A stretch of 44,752 nucleotides of DNA from a virus, in IMG/VR virus record IMGVR_UViG_3300044712_002167, positions 1 to 44,752 of that record; one strand, written 5' to 3'. The stretch's first letter is position 1. The number at the start of each line of letters is the position of its first letter. The notes under the pieces are model-generated. The model was not told where the DNA came from. It worked only from the letters and a program-made list of their open reading frames with translations, and did not search any database. Positions 6,922 through 13,800 of the stretch are shown one piece after another. Position numbers and translations under genes: made by a program.

Positions 6922-8018
6922 TATTCGCATAGCCCGTAGCTGCTGGAGCACATGGCCGGTTCTGCTGACCGCGATGGATCAAACCCCTTCCTGCCCCGCT
7001 TTGTCTTTGCCCAAAGTGCAGCCGATCTAATATTGCAGGCCTTAAATACTTCTTCAGGAGATGACTCTTTTCCATCTACGTGATGAAAAAACGTAGAGTA
7101 TCCGCGCTTGCTAACAGCGCCTACCCAAAGCTCCCACATCTCCAGCTTATCAATCGCCCACGCCCACCGAAGATCAATGTTGTTTATTCCGTCCTTTGTT
7201 TCATTTATGCACGGCAGGCATCCAACCCGATCCTGCCCGAGGGCATACAGAGGATTTAGAGGAATGCCGCGCGACACAACGAAGTCGATCACCTGTTGGG
7301 CGGTCCACGCCGCAATTGGCCGGACAATCTCCCACCCCTCGGGCGTCCTCTCCCGATCCAGGACATTTGCGCGGCGCAGGCTCTCATCACGTCGCACGCC
7401 CTGCCATGACTCGACATTCCCCCATCCGATCTCAGATTGCAGGTCAAGCATGTATCGATCAAGCGGTCGGCGTTTTAATTCCTGAGTACAAAACTGAGCC
7501 ATGCGCGACGGGAAGCGCCCCTTAATCAGGCAGAGATCAAGGAATGGTATACCTGTCTGACGCATCACTGCGAGCGCCCGCGCTACCCGATCCATAGCCT
7601 TCATTTCTGATAAGGGGTCTATCTCTGGAACCCACTCCCACTTTCCATCTTTAATTGGCCGATATATATTTTCCGGCTTCTGTGGAGAGCATAGGAAGAG
7701 GTCTCCATCTGCTGGCACCCCATCAAAAAACCATCCACCACGGCGGCCAGCCATGAGGTCGCGTGGCCACCGTTTAGCGATATGCCTTCTTCTCCGCTCA
7801 ATATCTTCGGAGAAGTCCGCCCGGACCACATCGATCTTAACACCAAGGCTGTCCTGAAAGGCGCCAAACAGGTATTCCAGCGTCAGCGGATGCTCGTGCC
7901 CGGTGTCCGCAAAGACGAACCGGCAGCGATCGCGGCCATGGCGGTCCAGCGCAAGCAGGGCTGTGGCGGTTGAGTCCTTGCCGCCGGAGACGGAGACGAC
8001 TGCGGTTGGTGGCGTCAT
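6921..8018 (-). CDS. PAPS-reductase-like PP-loop ATPase (possible sulfur chemistry)
   Basis: A 365-residue protein of the phosphoadenosine phosphosulfate reductase/PP-loop family. The ATP-pyrophosphatase loop SGGKDS is at residues 11-16. Four cysteines in two pairs stand out: Cys163 and Cys177 (LCLIKGRFPSRMAQFC) and Cys267/Cys270 (GCLPC). They could hold an iron-sulfur cluster as in DndC-type enzymes. The classical reductase ECGIH motif is absent, so true PAPS reduction is unlikely. The start overlaps the upstream stop (ATGA), and its own stop overlaps the cytosine methyltransferase start. The substrate is unknown; phage members of this family are common but poorly characterised. Confidence 0.8.
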   Translation of the reverse strand: MTPPTAVVSVSGGKDSTATALLALDRHGRDRCRFVFADTGHEHPLTLEYLFGAFQDSLGVKIDVVRADFSEDIERRRRHIAKRWPRDLMAGRRGGWFFDGVPADGDLFLCSPQKPENIYRPIKDGKWEWVPEIDPLSEMKAMDRVARALAVMRQTGIPFLDLCLIKGRFPSRMAQFCTQELKRRPLDRYMLDLQSEIGWGNVESWQGVRRDESLRRANVLDRERTPEGWEIVRPIAAWTAQQVIDFVVSRGIPLNPLYALGQDRVGCLPCINETKDGINNIDLRWAWAIDKLEMWELWVGAVSKRGYSTFFHHVDGKESSPEEVFKACNIRSAALWAKTKRGRKGFDPSRSAEPAMCSSSYGLCE

Positions 8019-8371
8019 GACTTCGCCTCCAGATTCTGGTCTTCGGGGCGCCGAGTTATCCAGATTGCCTCGTCCGGGGTCTGGACTGTCGCCGTAAATT
8101 GGCTCAGGGCATCCATCAACCCATTTGCCAAATCAAGAGCCGTTGACGTTATTTCCGCGGCAGACGCCGGAAAACGAGGGTAATTTATGAGGCCAACAAC
8201 AACTCCGGACTCCAATCCTCCGGTATAAATGAAGTCGGTTCTGTTTATTGTTACGCAAAGACCGATGCTCATGCAATATTTCCTACAGTAACTGCGAGCA
8301 CAATCTATGTCCCCCGCAATAAATATCTGCGCATAAAAACTATTTGTAACTACATTCATCTTCACCCCCAT
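8015..8371 (-). CDS. Hypothetical protein in the leftward operon
   Basis: A 118-residue protein. The start at 8371 overlaps the upstream stop; ATG 8359 is four codons further in and follows a GGGGGTG stretch. Residues 14-50 contain four cysteines (ARSYCRKYCMSIGLC and a preceding DIDC). The C-terminal half is helical (LDLANGLMDALSQF). The coding sequence is more AT-rich than its neighbours. It is coupled to the PP-loop gene by an ATGA overlap. No family recognised. Confidence 0.6.
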   Translation of the reverse strand: MGVKMNVVTNSFYAQIFIAGDIDCARSYCRKYCMSIGLCVTINRTDFIYTGGLESGVVVGLINYPRFPASAAEITSTALDLANGLMDALSQFTATVQTPDEAIWITRRPEDQNLEAKS

Positions 8372-8709
8372 CACACGCACGCCCCGACCCGGTTGTTGGC
8401 CCTGGCCCGCCGCGCGCGGTCGAGGCGTTTGGCGCTCTCGGTCAGGACGCGGTCCGGGCTCGGTGCCGATTTCAGCCGCTGGTGGGGCGGACGGTCGATC
8501 CGGCGCTGGCGCGGGATCGCGAACAGGACGAACCCGCCCTCGGTGCGCCCCTGCGCCAGCTCGACCCGGCCGTCGTTGTATTGCTGCCGGGCGGCCTCAA
8601 CGGAGCGTCCAGGGATCGGCAGCCAGGGGCCGACGGAGAACTGGTCAACCCGCTGAAACCCGACCGCGTGGCGCTGGAGAGACGCCGGGAATTCTCGGAG
8701 GTCGGTCAT
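8371..8709 (-). CDS. Hypothetical basic protein
   Basis: A 112-residue protein with a strongly basic C-terminal third (RLDRARRARANNRVG) and no membrane segment or cysteine pair. Its ATG overlaps the stop of the DUF5131 gene (ATGA) and its stop overlaps the next start (TGATG), so it belongs to the coupled leftward operon. Nucleic-acid binding is possible from charge alone. No family recognised. Confidence 0.6.
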   Translation of the reverse strand: MTDLREFPASLQRHAVGFQRVDQFSVGPWLPIPGRSVEAARQQYNDGRVELAQGRTEGGFVLFAIPRQRRIDRPPHQRLKSAPSPDRVLTESAKRLDRARRARANNRVGACV

Positions 8710-9626
8710 TTCGGCACCTCCAGATGCTCGCGGCCATCAAGGAGGCGGCCAGCCGCGCCGGCACCCATGCGCACCATTCCATCCATGCTTTTCGCACCAG
8801 GAATAAGCTCGCCCCATTCGCCCCACTGCTTGAAGTGGAACGTCACCCCGGCCGCGGCGCACTGATCCCGCAGCGAGCGAGTCCAGTCCGGGTGCATGGG
8901 GCGGGCGTTGGGGCCGGTCTCGCCGCCGACAATGACAAGGTCCAAATATGACAAGTACTTGCTGAGATCAACTGGCCCCAACAGCGGCTCGCAGCTCACA
9001 AACCGAGTCAGCGCCGGAGTTTTGAGCAGAAGTGGAATGCGCTCATCGGCGACTCGTTGATCTTCGACTGATACGCCGATCCAGACCCTATGCAGTGGCC
9101 AAGGGATCGAATAGTCACATTCAAGCCGATACTTGGTGCACAGGGCGTCAACGGTGTCCCAGACAATGTTGCTGCGGCTACGATGGCTGTCGCTATCTTG
9201 GACACCATCGAGGTAATCAAAAATCCGCTCCGCCCGCTTTGTCAGAAGAAAAAATCGATGCCGAGAGCATAGCGCCATGATCGCAAACAATTGGTCGAGC
9301 CATCCATTCGGGACCCATTCCCCGAACGGGTCTGTCATACTGATGAAATACCCCGCCGGCTTGCGGCGCCGCAGTGGGGCGGTCAGAATGCGCTGGTCCA
9401 AAGTCAGCTCGACCCGCAGGCGACTGGCCGCGGTGTACGGGAGCCCGGTCCCGCCGCTGGCGCCCGCTTTGCGGTTCTGCCGCTCGGAGTAGCAGTGATC
9501 ACACCCCGCCGAGACGCGCTCGCAATGCCAGCCGGTGCGTTCCTGGATTGGGTCGTGGGCGCGGATCGGATTCCAGGAGAATCCCTGGACGCCGTTGGGG
9601 CCGCAGACCCAGGAAATTCCGGTCAT
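8706..9626 (-). CDS. DUF5131 / phage Gp37-Gp68 family protein
   Basis: A 306-residue protein with the hallmarks of the Gp37/Gp68 family: SWNPIR (residues 17-22) followed by Cys35, Cys42, Cys45 in the context VSAGCDHCYSER, then FISMTDPFGEWVP, FFLLTKRAER, VWIGVSVEDQRVADERI and VIVGGETGPNARPMHPDW. The cysteine cluster resembles a metal or radical-SAM-like site, but the reaction of the family is not known. I chose ATG 9626, which overlaps the upstream stop (ATGA); the longer frame to 9908 is only antisense of the pentapeptide gene. Confidence 0.88.
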   Translation of the reverse strand: MTGISWVCGPNGVQGFSWNPIRAHDPIQERTGWHCERVSAGCDHCYSERQNRKAGASGGTGLPYTAASRLRVELTLDQRILTAPLRRRKPAGYFISMTDPFGEWVPNGWLDQLFAIMALCSRHRFFLLTKRAERIFDYLDGVQDSDSHRSRSNIVWDTVDALCTKYRLECDYSIPWPLHRVWIGVSVEDQRVADERIPLLLKTPALTRFVSCEPLLGPVDLSKYLSYLDLVIVGGETGPNARPMHPDWTRSLRDQCAAAGVTFHFKQWGEWGELIPGAKSMDGMVRMGAGAAGRLLDGREHLEVPK

Positions 9627-10141
9627 GCGGCCCTCCCGTCCAGCGCGTAATCGGCGCTGGACTCCGTCGCGAACCAGTCGTTTTCGAGCCGGCGGCGATC
9701 CGGGTGGTTGACAACGAACTCGATCACGTGACGGTAGGTCTCTGCGTGGGGATTGTCGCCGTGGGCCTTCGCGACGAGCGCCAGCAACTCGGACGTGGAA
9801 ACGCACTGTTTGCAACCAACCCACCAGCGCAGGCCAAACGTCTCCGACCAGACGACGAACAAACAGTCCCTGCGTGATCCCTGGGGGCCAACAGTTTGCG
9901 TCCACCACAGGCGACCAACCGACACGCCTAATTTAAAACAGGCGCCGCGCAGGTCGGCCTCGCTCAGATTGGCGTGGCTCAGGTCGGCGTAGCGCAGGTC
10001 GGCGTAGCGCAGGTCGGTGTAGCTCAGGTCGGCGTGGCGCAGGTCGGCGTAGCGCAGGTTGGCACGAATACCTCCCTCCTCTCCGCGCAGCCAAGCCGCG
10101 TGTTTGGCGAGTACGGTTTGGATTTGATTGACGCTGTTCAT
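9623..10141 (-). CDS. Pentapeptide-repeat protein
   Basis: A 172-residue protein. After a short helical lead (residues 1-25), about ten A(D/N)Lxx repeats run from about residue 27 to 68 (NLRYADLRHADLSYTDLR and on) and should form a short right-handed beta-helix. Residues 75-165 form a separate domain with WW, CKQC and HVIEFVVNHPD. The DNA shows the repeats as 15-bp units at about 9945-10075. Some pentapeptide proteins mimic DNA and bind gyrase, but ten repeats is short for that. It overlaps genes on both sides by 4 bp. Confidence 0.8.
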   Translation of the reverse strand: MNSVNQIQTVLAKHAAWLRGEEGGIRANLRYADLRHADLSYTDLRYADLRYADLSHANLSEADLRGACFKLGVSVGRLWWTQTVGPQGSRRDCLFVVWSETFGLRWWVGCKQCVSTSELLALVAKAHGDNPHAETYRHVIEFVVNHPDRRRLENDWFATESSADYALDGRAA

Positions 10142-10647
10142 GCGGCCACCTCGCACGGGGCGGGCAAAAAATATCCCTCGGATTCAAAAAAATCCCGGAG
10201 ACGGGCGGCGGCCTTGACGGCGCTGCGCTCCATTCCCTCCAGAACGTCCCAGTGCTCGGCCATGGCCGCCGCCATCACCTCGTAGGCCCGGACGAAATCG
10301 CACTCCCCGGCGGCCATGATGTCGCGGTCGAATAGCTCTTTCAGCCACACCGCCACCGCGAGGTAGATCTTTCCGGTGGCGGCGTCGGGGCGGGTATCGG
10401 TCTGCCAGAACTCGGCCGCCTCGAATGCCCTGCTGGTCAGCGCGCGGCAGCGGATGGCCAGCTTGCGGCGGCGGATGTGGTCGAGACCCTCGCCCGGCTC
10501 GGCAACGGCGCGTTGGAGCGCCGCAACCACCTCGGCCAGGCCCTCGGGCGTTTGCTGGGGGTGCTCGGCCAGGGCGTTCACCGAGGCAAGCAGCATGCCG
10601 GGGACCAGGGCGCGCTCGACGCGCTGTCGGTCGGTCAGGAATTCCAT
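10138..10647 (-). CDS. Hypothetical protein
   Basis: A 169-residue, mostly helical, acidic-to-neutral protein without membrane segments. GGAG lies 7 bp before ATG 10647. Its stop overlaps the pentapeptide gene start (ATGA) and its start overlaps the preceding small gene by 13 bp. Segments such as AEVVAALQRAVAEPGEGLDH and FVRAYEVMAAAMAEHWDVL suggest a helical bundle. No family recognised. Confidence 0.6.
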   Translation of the reverse strand: MEFLTDRQRVERALVPGMLLASVNALAEHPQQTPEGLAEVVAALQRAVAEPGEGLDHIRRRKLAIRCRALTSRAFEAAEFWQTDTRPDAATGKIYLAVAVWLKELFDRDIMAAGECDFVRAYEVMAAAMAEHWDVLEGMERSAVKAAARLRDFFESEGYFLPAPCEVAA

Positions 10648-10844
10648 GGGCGGGCTCCCTGGGGCGGGGGGATACGGTGAGGCCGATCGGGGGCGGATCG
10701 GAGGTTGGGTGCAGGGTCGGCGACGGTGTGGCCCGGGGTGGGACCGGTGGGGGTGCGCGGGGAGCGGATCGGGCTCAGCCCGAGCGCCGGATCGGCCTTG
10801 AGGGCGCGGGCGAGGGCGCGGCTGCGACGCTGGCGACTGGACAT
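10635..10844 (-). CDS. Small basic, Pro/Arg-rich protein
   Basis: A 69-residue protein starting at ATG 10844 with GAGG 6 bp upstream. The first 20 residues are basic (SSRQRRSRALARALKADP); the rest is Pro-rich and probably disordered. It lies 8 bp after the HTH gene stop and overlaps the next gene by 13 bp. Its operon position and ribosome site support it, but composition bias means it could be spurious. Confidence 0.45.
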   Translation of the reverse strand: MSSRQRRSRALARALKADPALGLSPIRSPRTPTGPTPGHTVADPAPNLRSAPDRPHRIPPPQGARPWNS

Positions 10845-10852
10845 GGGCGGCC

Positions 10853-11083
10853 TCAGCACAATGACGAGGCGGAGGGGACGTGGTTTTCCCGGAGCCGCTC
10901 GGATTTCCGCACCTGATCGAGCCACTCCTGGTCCGAGACGCGGGTGATTTCGCCCTGCGCGGCCCGGGCCTGCGCTTTCCAGCGGATGACCTCGTCCCGG
11001 CTGACCCCGTAGCGTCTCGCCACGGCGCGCATTCCCTCGTAGCCGATCTGCCTGAGCAGCTGTTCGTGGCTGGGTCGGCTCAT
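10853..11083 (-). CDS. Small helix-turn-helix protein
   Basis: A 76-residue protein with a clear HTH stretch (LRQIGYEGMRAVARRYGVSR, residues 10-29, continuing DEVIRWKAQ), which resembles resolvase- or transposase-type DNA-binding helices. The start at 11083 overlaps the stop of the 53-residue gene upstream (ATGA). It could regulate the leftward operon. The target is unknown. Confidence 0.6.
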   Translation of the reverse strand: MSRPSHEQLLRQIGYEGMRAVARRYGVSRDEVIRWKAQARAAQGEITRVSDQEWLDQVRKSERLRENHVPSASSLC

Positions 11084-11241
11084 GACCGCCTCCAGAGGCC
11101 GCGGCTGTTGGGCACCGGGTGGAAGCCCCAAATTCTGAGCGCCGCCGCAGCGTCTCCGGCACTCTCAAAGGGGAACGGAGAGCGGTCGGTGCCGAAAAAT
11201 GCGACCAGCCGGCCCCCGGTAAACCGCAAAATCATATCCAT
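11080..11241 (-). CDS. Small hypothetical protein (53 residues)
   Basis: A short gene starting at ATG 11241 with a good GGAGG site 5 bp upstream. The protein reads as a compact alpha/beta unit (MDMILRFTGGRLVAFFGTD, then ALRIWGFHPVPNSRG). The stop overlaps the HTH gene start, so it is coupled. It is the first well-supported gene of the leftward operon; a 26-codon frame from 11312 ends on its ATG and could be a leader peptide. Confidence 0.55.
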   Translation of the reverse strand: MDMILRFTGGRLVAFFGTDRSPFPFESAGDAAAALRIWGFHPVPNSRGLWRRS

Positions 11242-11328
11242 GATGCCCTCCGGCGACGAATGAGTTCGCTGATGACGATTGAGGCCCAGGCGTAGGTTCG
11301 AGTTCTGGTCATGCTGCCCCCGGAAAAG

Positions 11329-11352
11329 CCCCCGAGGCCGAAGCCCCGGGGG
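11329..11352 (-). terminator. UUCG-capped hairpin in the leader of the leftward operon
   Basis: In minus-strand RNA the stem is CCCCCG, G, GGC against GCC, U, CGGGGG: ten pairs including one G-U, closed by a UUCG tetraloop, then CUUUUCC. On the plus strand the G-U becomes an A-C mismatch, so the hairpin suits minus-strand transcription. It lies about 90 bp before the first leftward gene and could act as a terminator or attenuator; the U-run is short. Confidence 0.5.
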
Positions 11353-11525
11353 AAGTAAGGGAGGAAACGCCCGTGGGCGCGCAGGCCGGCAGTCGATCCG
11401 ACCTGCCCTCAGCCGCCGGGAGGGCTGGGGGCATGTCCGGCCAGGAAAATGGGCCGGTGGCTGGTTGTGTTTGGCATAAAAATCTGTCATACTTAGAGAC
11501 GCGTAACGTTATTATTGGATCGAAC
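11353..11525. other. Non-coding gap between divergent transcription units
   Basis: GC-rich up to about 11,460, then AT-rich (TTGTGT, 17 bp, CATACT around 11466-11488 on the + strand), which could be the promoter for the accessory gene at 11526. Hexamers are weak. No ribosome site stronger than GAA is seen before ATG 11526. Confidence 0.3.
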
Positions 11526-11975
11526 ATGGCGAAGAACCGAAAAGCGGAGAATTTCGATATCGTTTTTTCCGGTCCAAATAAGATTGCGAAAGGCTGGGCG
11601 TTCTCTGTTTCGGAGGCATTCACGGATCATCTTGACTTATCGATGAGCGAAATCGGATTTAAATTGTCTTGGGTACAAAAAGACCCGCCCTGCTATCGAT
11701 TTGATGTTGGGGCGATGTTCTTTGATCCGCCCGATGCCCGGTTCATGGTTTGGCAAGATGCGCTGAAGATTATCTCTCGACTGGTCCAGATACAGACCGC
11801 GTCTCCAGATCAATTGACGGATGGCGGCGTCATTGATGGAAGTGTCACATTTCGGCTTTGGCGTGGTGCGGATGCCTTGGGATCGGTCGGAGAACTTGTG
11901 ACGCTCACTCAACGCGAGTTTGTTGAATTCCTGCGATCGGGGAAGCTCTCCGAGCCCGCGGCGGCAACTGGGTGA
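11526..11975 (+). CDS. Accessory (moron-like) hypothetical protein
   Basis: A 149-residue protein read against the direction of the surrounding leftward genes. It contains mixed alpha/beta segments (ENFDIVFSGPNKIAKGWAF, RFMVWQDALKIISRLVQI, TLTQREFVEFLRSGKL). It has relaxed codon use with many A/T third positions, unlike its neighbours, which points to separate acquisition. A second + gene follows after 27 bp with a strong ribosome site, so they form a two-gene cassette. No family recognised. Confidence 0.6.
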   Translation: MAKNRKAENFDIVFSGPNKIAKGWAFSVSEAFTDHLDLSMSEIGFKLSWVQKDPPCYRFDVGAMFFDPPDARFMVWQDALKIISRLVQIQTASPDQLTDGGVIDGSVTFRLWRGADALGSVGELVTLTQREFVEFLRSGKLSEPAAATG

Positions 11976-13481
11976 TTCGAACATCTCAAGGGAGGTTGGG
12001 AGATGACGTGGTTTGACAGTCTGACGCGCCTGTTCCGAAGGACCGAGCGGCATCCGCCCCCATTCCCGGGGGTATTTGTGGCCGAGGGCCTGGATCACGC
12101 CGACGGACCGGATATGGTCGGCGGCAGCAATGCGCCAGATTTGGATCGCTGGCGTAAGAGCCTCGCCCCTGAATCCGACGAGATGGCGGGCACTACATTT
12201 GTGATCGAATACACCGATGCTGGAGGTGTTTCCAGCCGACGCCGGATTACGTTGCAGCGATTGAGTGAGAGCGAATCTGGCGTGACGTATCTCCGATCCT
12301 ACTGCCACGAACGGAAGGCCCCGCGCCTTTTTCGTTTCGACCGGGTGCGGGCGGTTATCGATCTGGACGGAGAATTTCACGATCCGCAGCGGTATTTTTC
12401 CGGCGTCTTGCAGATGGGCGTCAGCCACGGTGCTGTATCGTGGTCTGACCGGGCAGCGGAGCGAGCGCGGCAGGCGGCCGAACAGGCCGGGCTCGAGGCT
12501 GCGCCGCCGCGACCTGGGGCGGCTCAACGAAAGCTGGCTCGCGACGGATTGCGGGTGCTGGCGGCGCTGGCCCGGGCCGATGGAATCATGAACCGGTCCG
12601 AGGTTGCGGTGATCCTCGATTACGTCGTGGGGCGGTCGGAGCGGGCGGGTGTCGTCACCGCCGAGACTGACCGCTCGGCCCTGTCCGCATACATTCGGCG
12701 TCAATACCCGACTAGCGAAATGCTCGACGCATCTCTCACAGCGCTGGAACGCGAGCCTGCCGTGGAAAAGCGGCTTCTGCTCCAGGCCGCAGGGGCTCTC
12801 ATGGACGCCGATGGGGTGCAGGATCCGGCCGAACGCGAAATGCTCAACCGTTTGCGGCAGCAAATGGGGTGACGAGGGTTTCGGGTGGGGCTGCTGGTTT
12901 CCGTCGCCGGCACCAACAAGTTTCGCCGCGCCGGTATCGAGCCAGGCCTGATGCCGCGCAGTATCCTGTTCGTGGTTGAGGGCGGCGGCTTGGAAGGCGC
13001 GCCCCACGCGGTCCGACACCAACGACCAGGCCAAGGAAGCAACGGCCTGCAGCGGGCTGAGGGATGAGTTGTCGTTGCGAATGGCCGCGCGCCAGTCCGC
13101 CAGAAACCAGACGTCGTCATTGACTGCCAAAAACACCAGGGTCTCCTCCGACCAAACCCGTAGGCACACGCCGGGGAGGAAAATGGTCGAAGCGTCGGCC
13201 GGCGCCCCCGGCATCGCGGTGTGATAAGAATTCGCGCGTCTGCCGGGCAGATTCGCGCGTAATGCCGGATCGCGCAATTCCGGGCTCGCGACCAGCGCGG
13301 CGGCTTGCTGCCATAGCCCGCGTTCCGGTTCGTTGGCGCGGTAAACCGCCCCCATCACATCCCGAAAGAGGCCGTGGTGTGGCCCGACACTGAGGGTGGT
13401 TTTCGGCCCCTGCCCCTCCGCCCGCAGCGTCCAGCCGGATGGCGGTAGCGGGCCGATGGTGATGGCGTCGGAGACATTCAT
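11637..13481 (-). CDS. First gene downstream of putative PL; unusually long open frame with doubtful C-terminus
   Basis: The frame opens at ATG 13481, 80 bp below the putative leftward promoter. The first 190-200 residues look like a genuine unknown domain (SDAITIGPLPPSGWTLRAEG; TIFLPGVCLRVWSEETLVFL; FLADWRAAIRN; ALNHEQDTARHQAWLDTG). After about 12,890 the frame is simply the antisense of the + gene 12003-12872 and continues without a stop to 11637, 614 codons in all. Probably the original 3' end was lost when the + strand cassette was acquired, leaving an antisense tail. A frameshift or assembly error near 12,880 is the alternative. Function unknown. Confidence 0.45.
   Translation of the reverse strand: MNVSDAITIGPLPPSGWTLRAEGQGPKTTLSVGPHHGLFRDVMGAVYRANEPERGLWQQAAALVASPELRDPALRANLPGRRANSYHTAMPGAPADASTIFLPGVCLRVWSEETLVFLAVNDDVWFLADWRAAIRNDNSSLSPLQAVASLAWSLVSDRVGRAFQAAALNHEQDTARHQAWLDTGAAKLVGAGDGNQQPHPKPSSPHLLPQTVEHFAFGRILHPIGVHESPCGLEQKPLFHGRLAFQRCERCVEHFASRVLTPNVCGQGRAVSLGGDDTRPLRPPHDVIEDHRNLGPVHDSIGPGQRRQHPQSVASQLSLSRPRSRRRSLEPGLFGRLPRSLRCPVRPRYSTVADAHLQDAGKIPLRIVKFSVQIDNRPHPVETKKARGLPFVAVGSEIRHARFALTQSLQRNPASAGNTSSIGVFDHKCSARHLVGFRGEALTPAIQIWRIAAADHIRSVGVIQALGHKYPREWGRMPLGPSEQARQTVKPRHLPTSLEMFESPSCRRGLGELPRSQEFNKLALSERHKFSDRSQGIRTTPKPKCDTSINDAAIRQLIWRRGLYLDQSRDNLQRILPNHEPGIGRIKEHRPNIKSIAGRVFLYPRQFKSDFAHR
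12003..12872 (+). CDS. Accessory protein with WYL-like and TerB-like domains
   Basis: A 289-residue protein with a strong ribosome site (GGGAGG). Residues 62-120 (TFVIEYTDAGGVSSRRRITL, then YLRSYCHERKAPRLFRFDRV) resemble a WYL-type ligand-binding fold. Residues 175-288 resemble TerB, with ADGIMNRSEVAVILDYV and the second acidic repeat LMDADGVQDPAEREMLNRL. WYL domains often sense nucleotides or nucleic acids in defence and regulatory proteins; TerB binds metal in stress systems. Position as a + strand insert in a leftward region suggests a lysogenic-conversion or defence cargo gene. The role is inference; the domain calls are from pattern recognition. Confidence 0.65.
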   Translation: MTWFDSLTRLFRRTERHPPPFPGVFVAEGLDHADGPDMVGGSNAPDLDRWRKSLAPESDEMAGTTFVIEYTDAGGVSSRRRITLQRLSESESGVTYLRSYCHERKAPRLFRFDRVRAVIDLDGEFHDPQRYFSGVLQMGVSHGAVSWSDRAAERARQAAEQAGLEAAPPRPGAAQRKLARDGLRVLAALARADGIMNRSEVAVILDYVVGRSERAGVVTAETDRSALSAYIRRQYPTSEMLDASLTALEREPAVEKRLLLQAAGALMDADGVQDPAEREMLNRLRQQMG

Positions 13482-13567
13482 GTCGGATTCCCTTGCTGGC
13501 CCTCCCCCCGAGCTTGGACGCTTGCCTTGACGCCGGTTGCGCGGGACATCGGGGGTGGCTGAAAAGA

Positions 13568-13612
13568 ACGGTACAAGATGTTTTGCCCCAAATCAATACA
13601 TTTTGTTTTGCC
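13568..13612 (-). promoter_or_regulatory. Putative leftward promoter/operator (PL), copy of the cro operator
   Basis: Read on the - strand: GGCAAAACAA (13612-13603), -35 TTGATT (13596-13591), GGCAAAACAT (13587-13578), -10 TACCGT (13573-13568), with a 17-bp spacer. The last 20 bases differ at only two positions from 16641-16660 before the cro-like gene, and both the 25-bp repeat spacing and the 9-bp offset of the -35 match. It should be repressed by the same CI/Cro pair and drive the gene starting at 13481. Confidence 0.8.
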
Positions 13613-13800
13613 TGACTGTTTCTCTGGACGACAAAAAGCCAGGCTCAGGGCCGGGCTTGGAGCGGGGGCCGGGGCAGACGGTCGGACACGAAATTCCGCT
13701 CACCGCATTTTTGGAGTTGCCAAGTGCTGCGGAGCGTCCTAATTTTAGGACAGACGAACGGACGGGGGACGGCCCCGCCGAACTGGGCAGGGAGGCCCCG
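13613..13800. other. Control-region gap with palindrome GTCCTAA-TT-TTAGGAC
   Basis: No gene is visible. A palindrome with 7-bp arms and a 2-nt centre lies at 13736-13751, 50 bp before the ATG of the HTH gene at 13801, a position that suits an operator for that gene. A clear sigma70 promoter could not be picked out. Confidence 0.45.

Noticed and set aside
9945-10075. CRISPR-like or satellite repeat (15-bp units of GTCGGCGTAGCGCAG type)
   Set aside because: The repeats are in frame and encode the pentapeptide helix of the - strand gene; there are no spacers.
11242-11312. 26-codon leader peptide from ATG 11312 ending on the next ATG
   Set aside because: Placement is suggestive but there is no codon-run or pairing evidence for attenuation, so it is only mentioned under the neighbouring gene.
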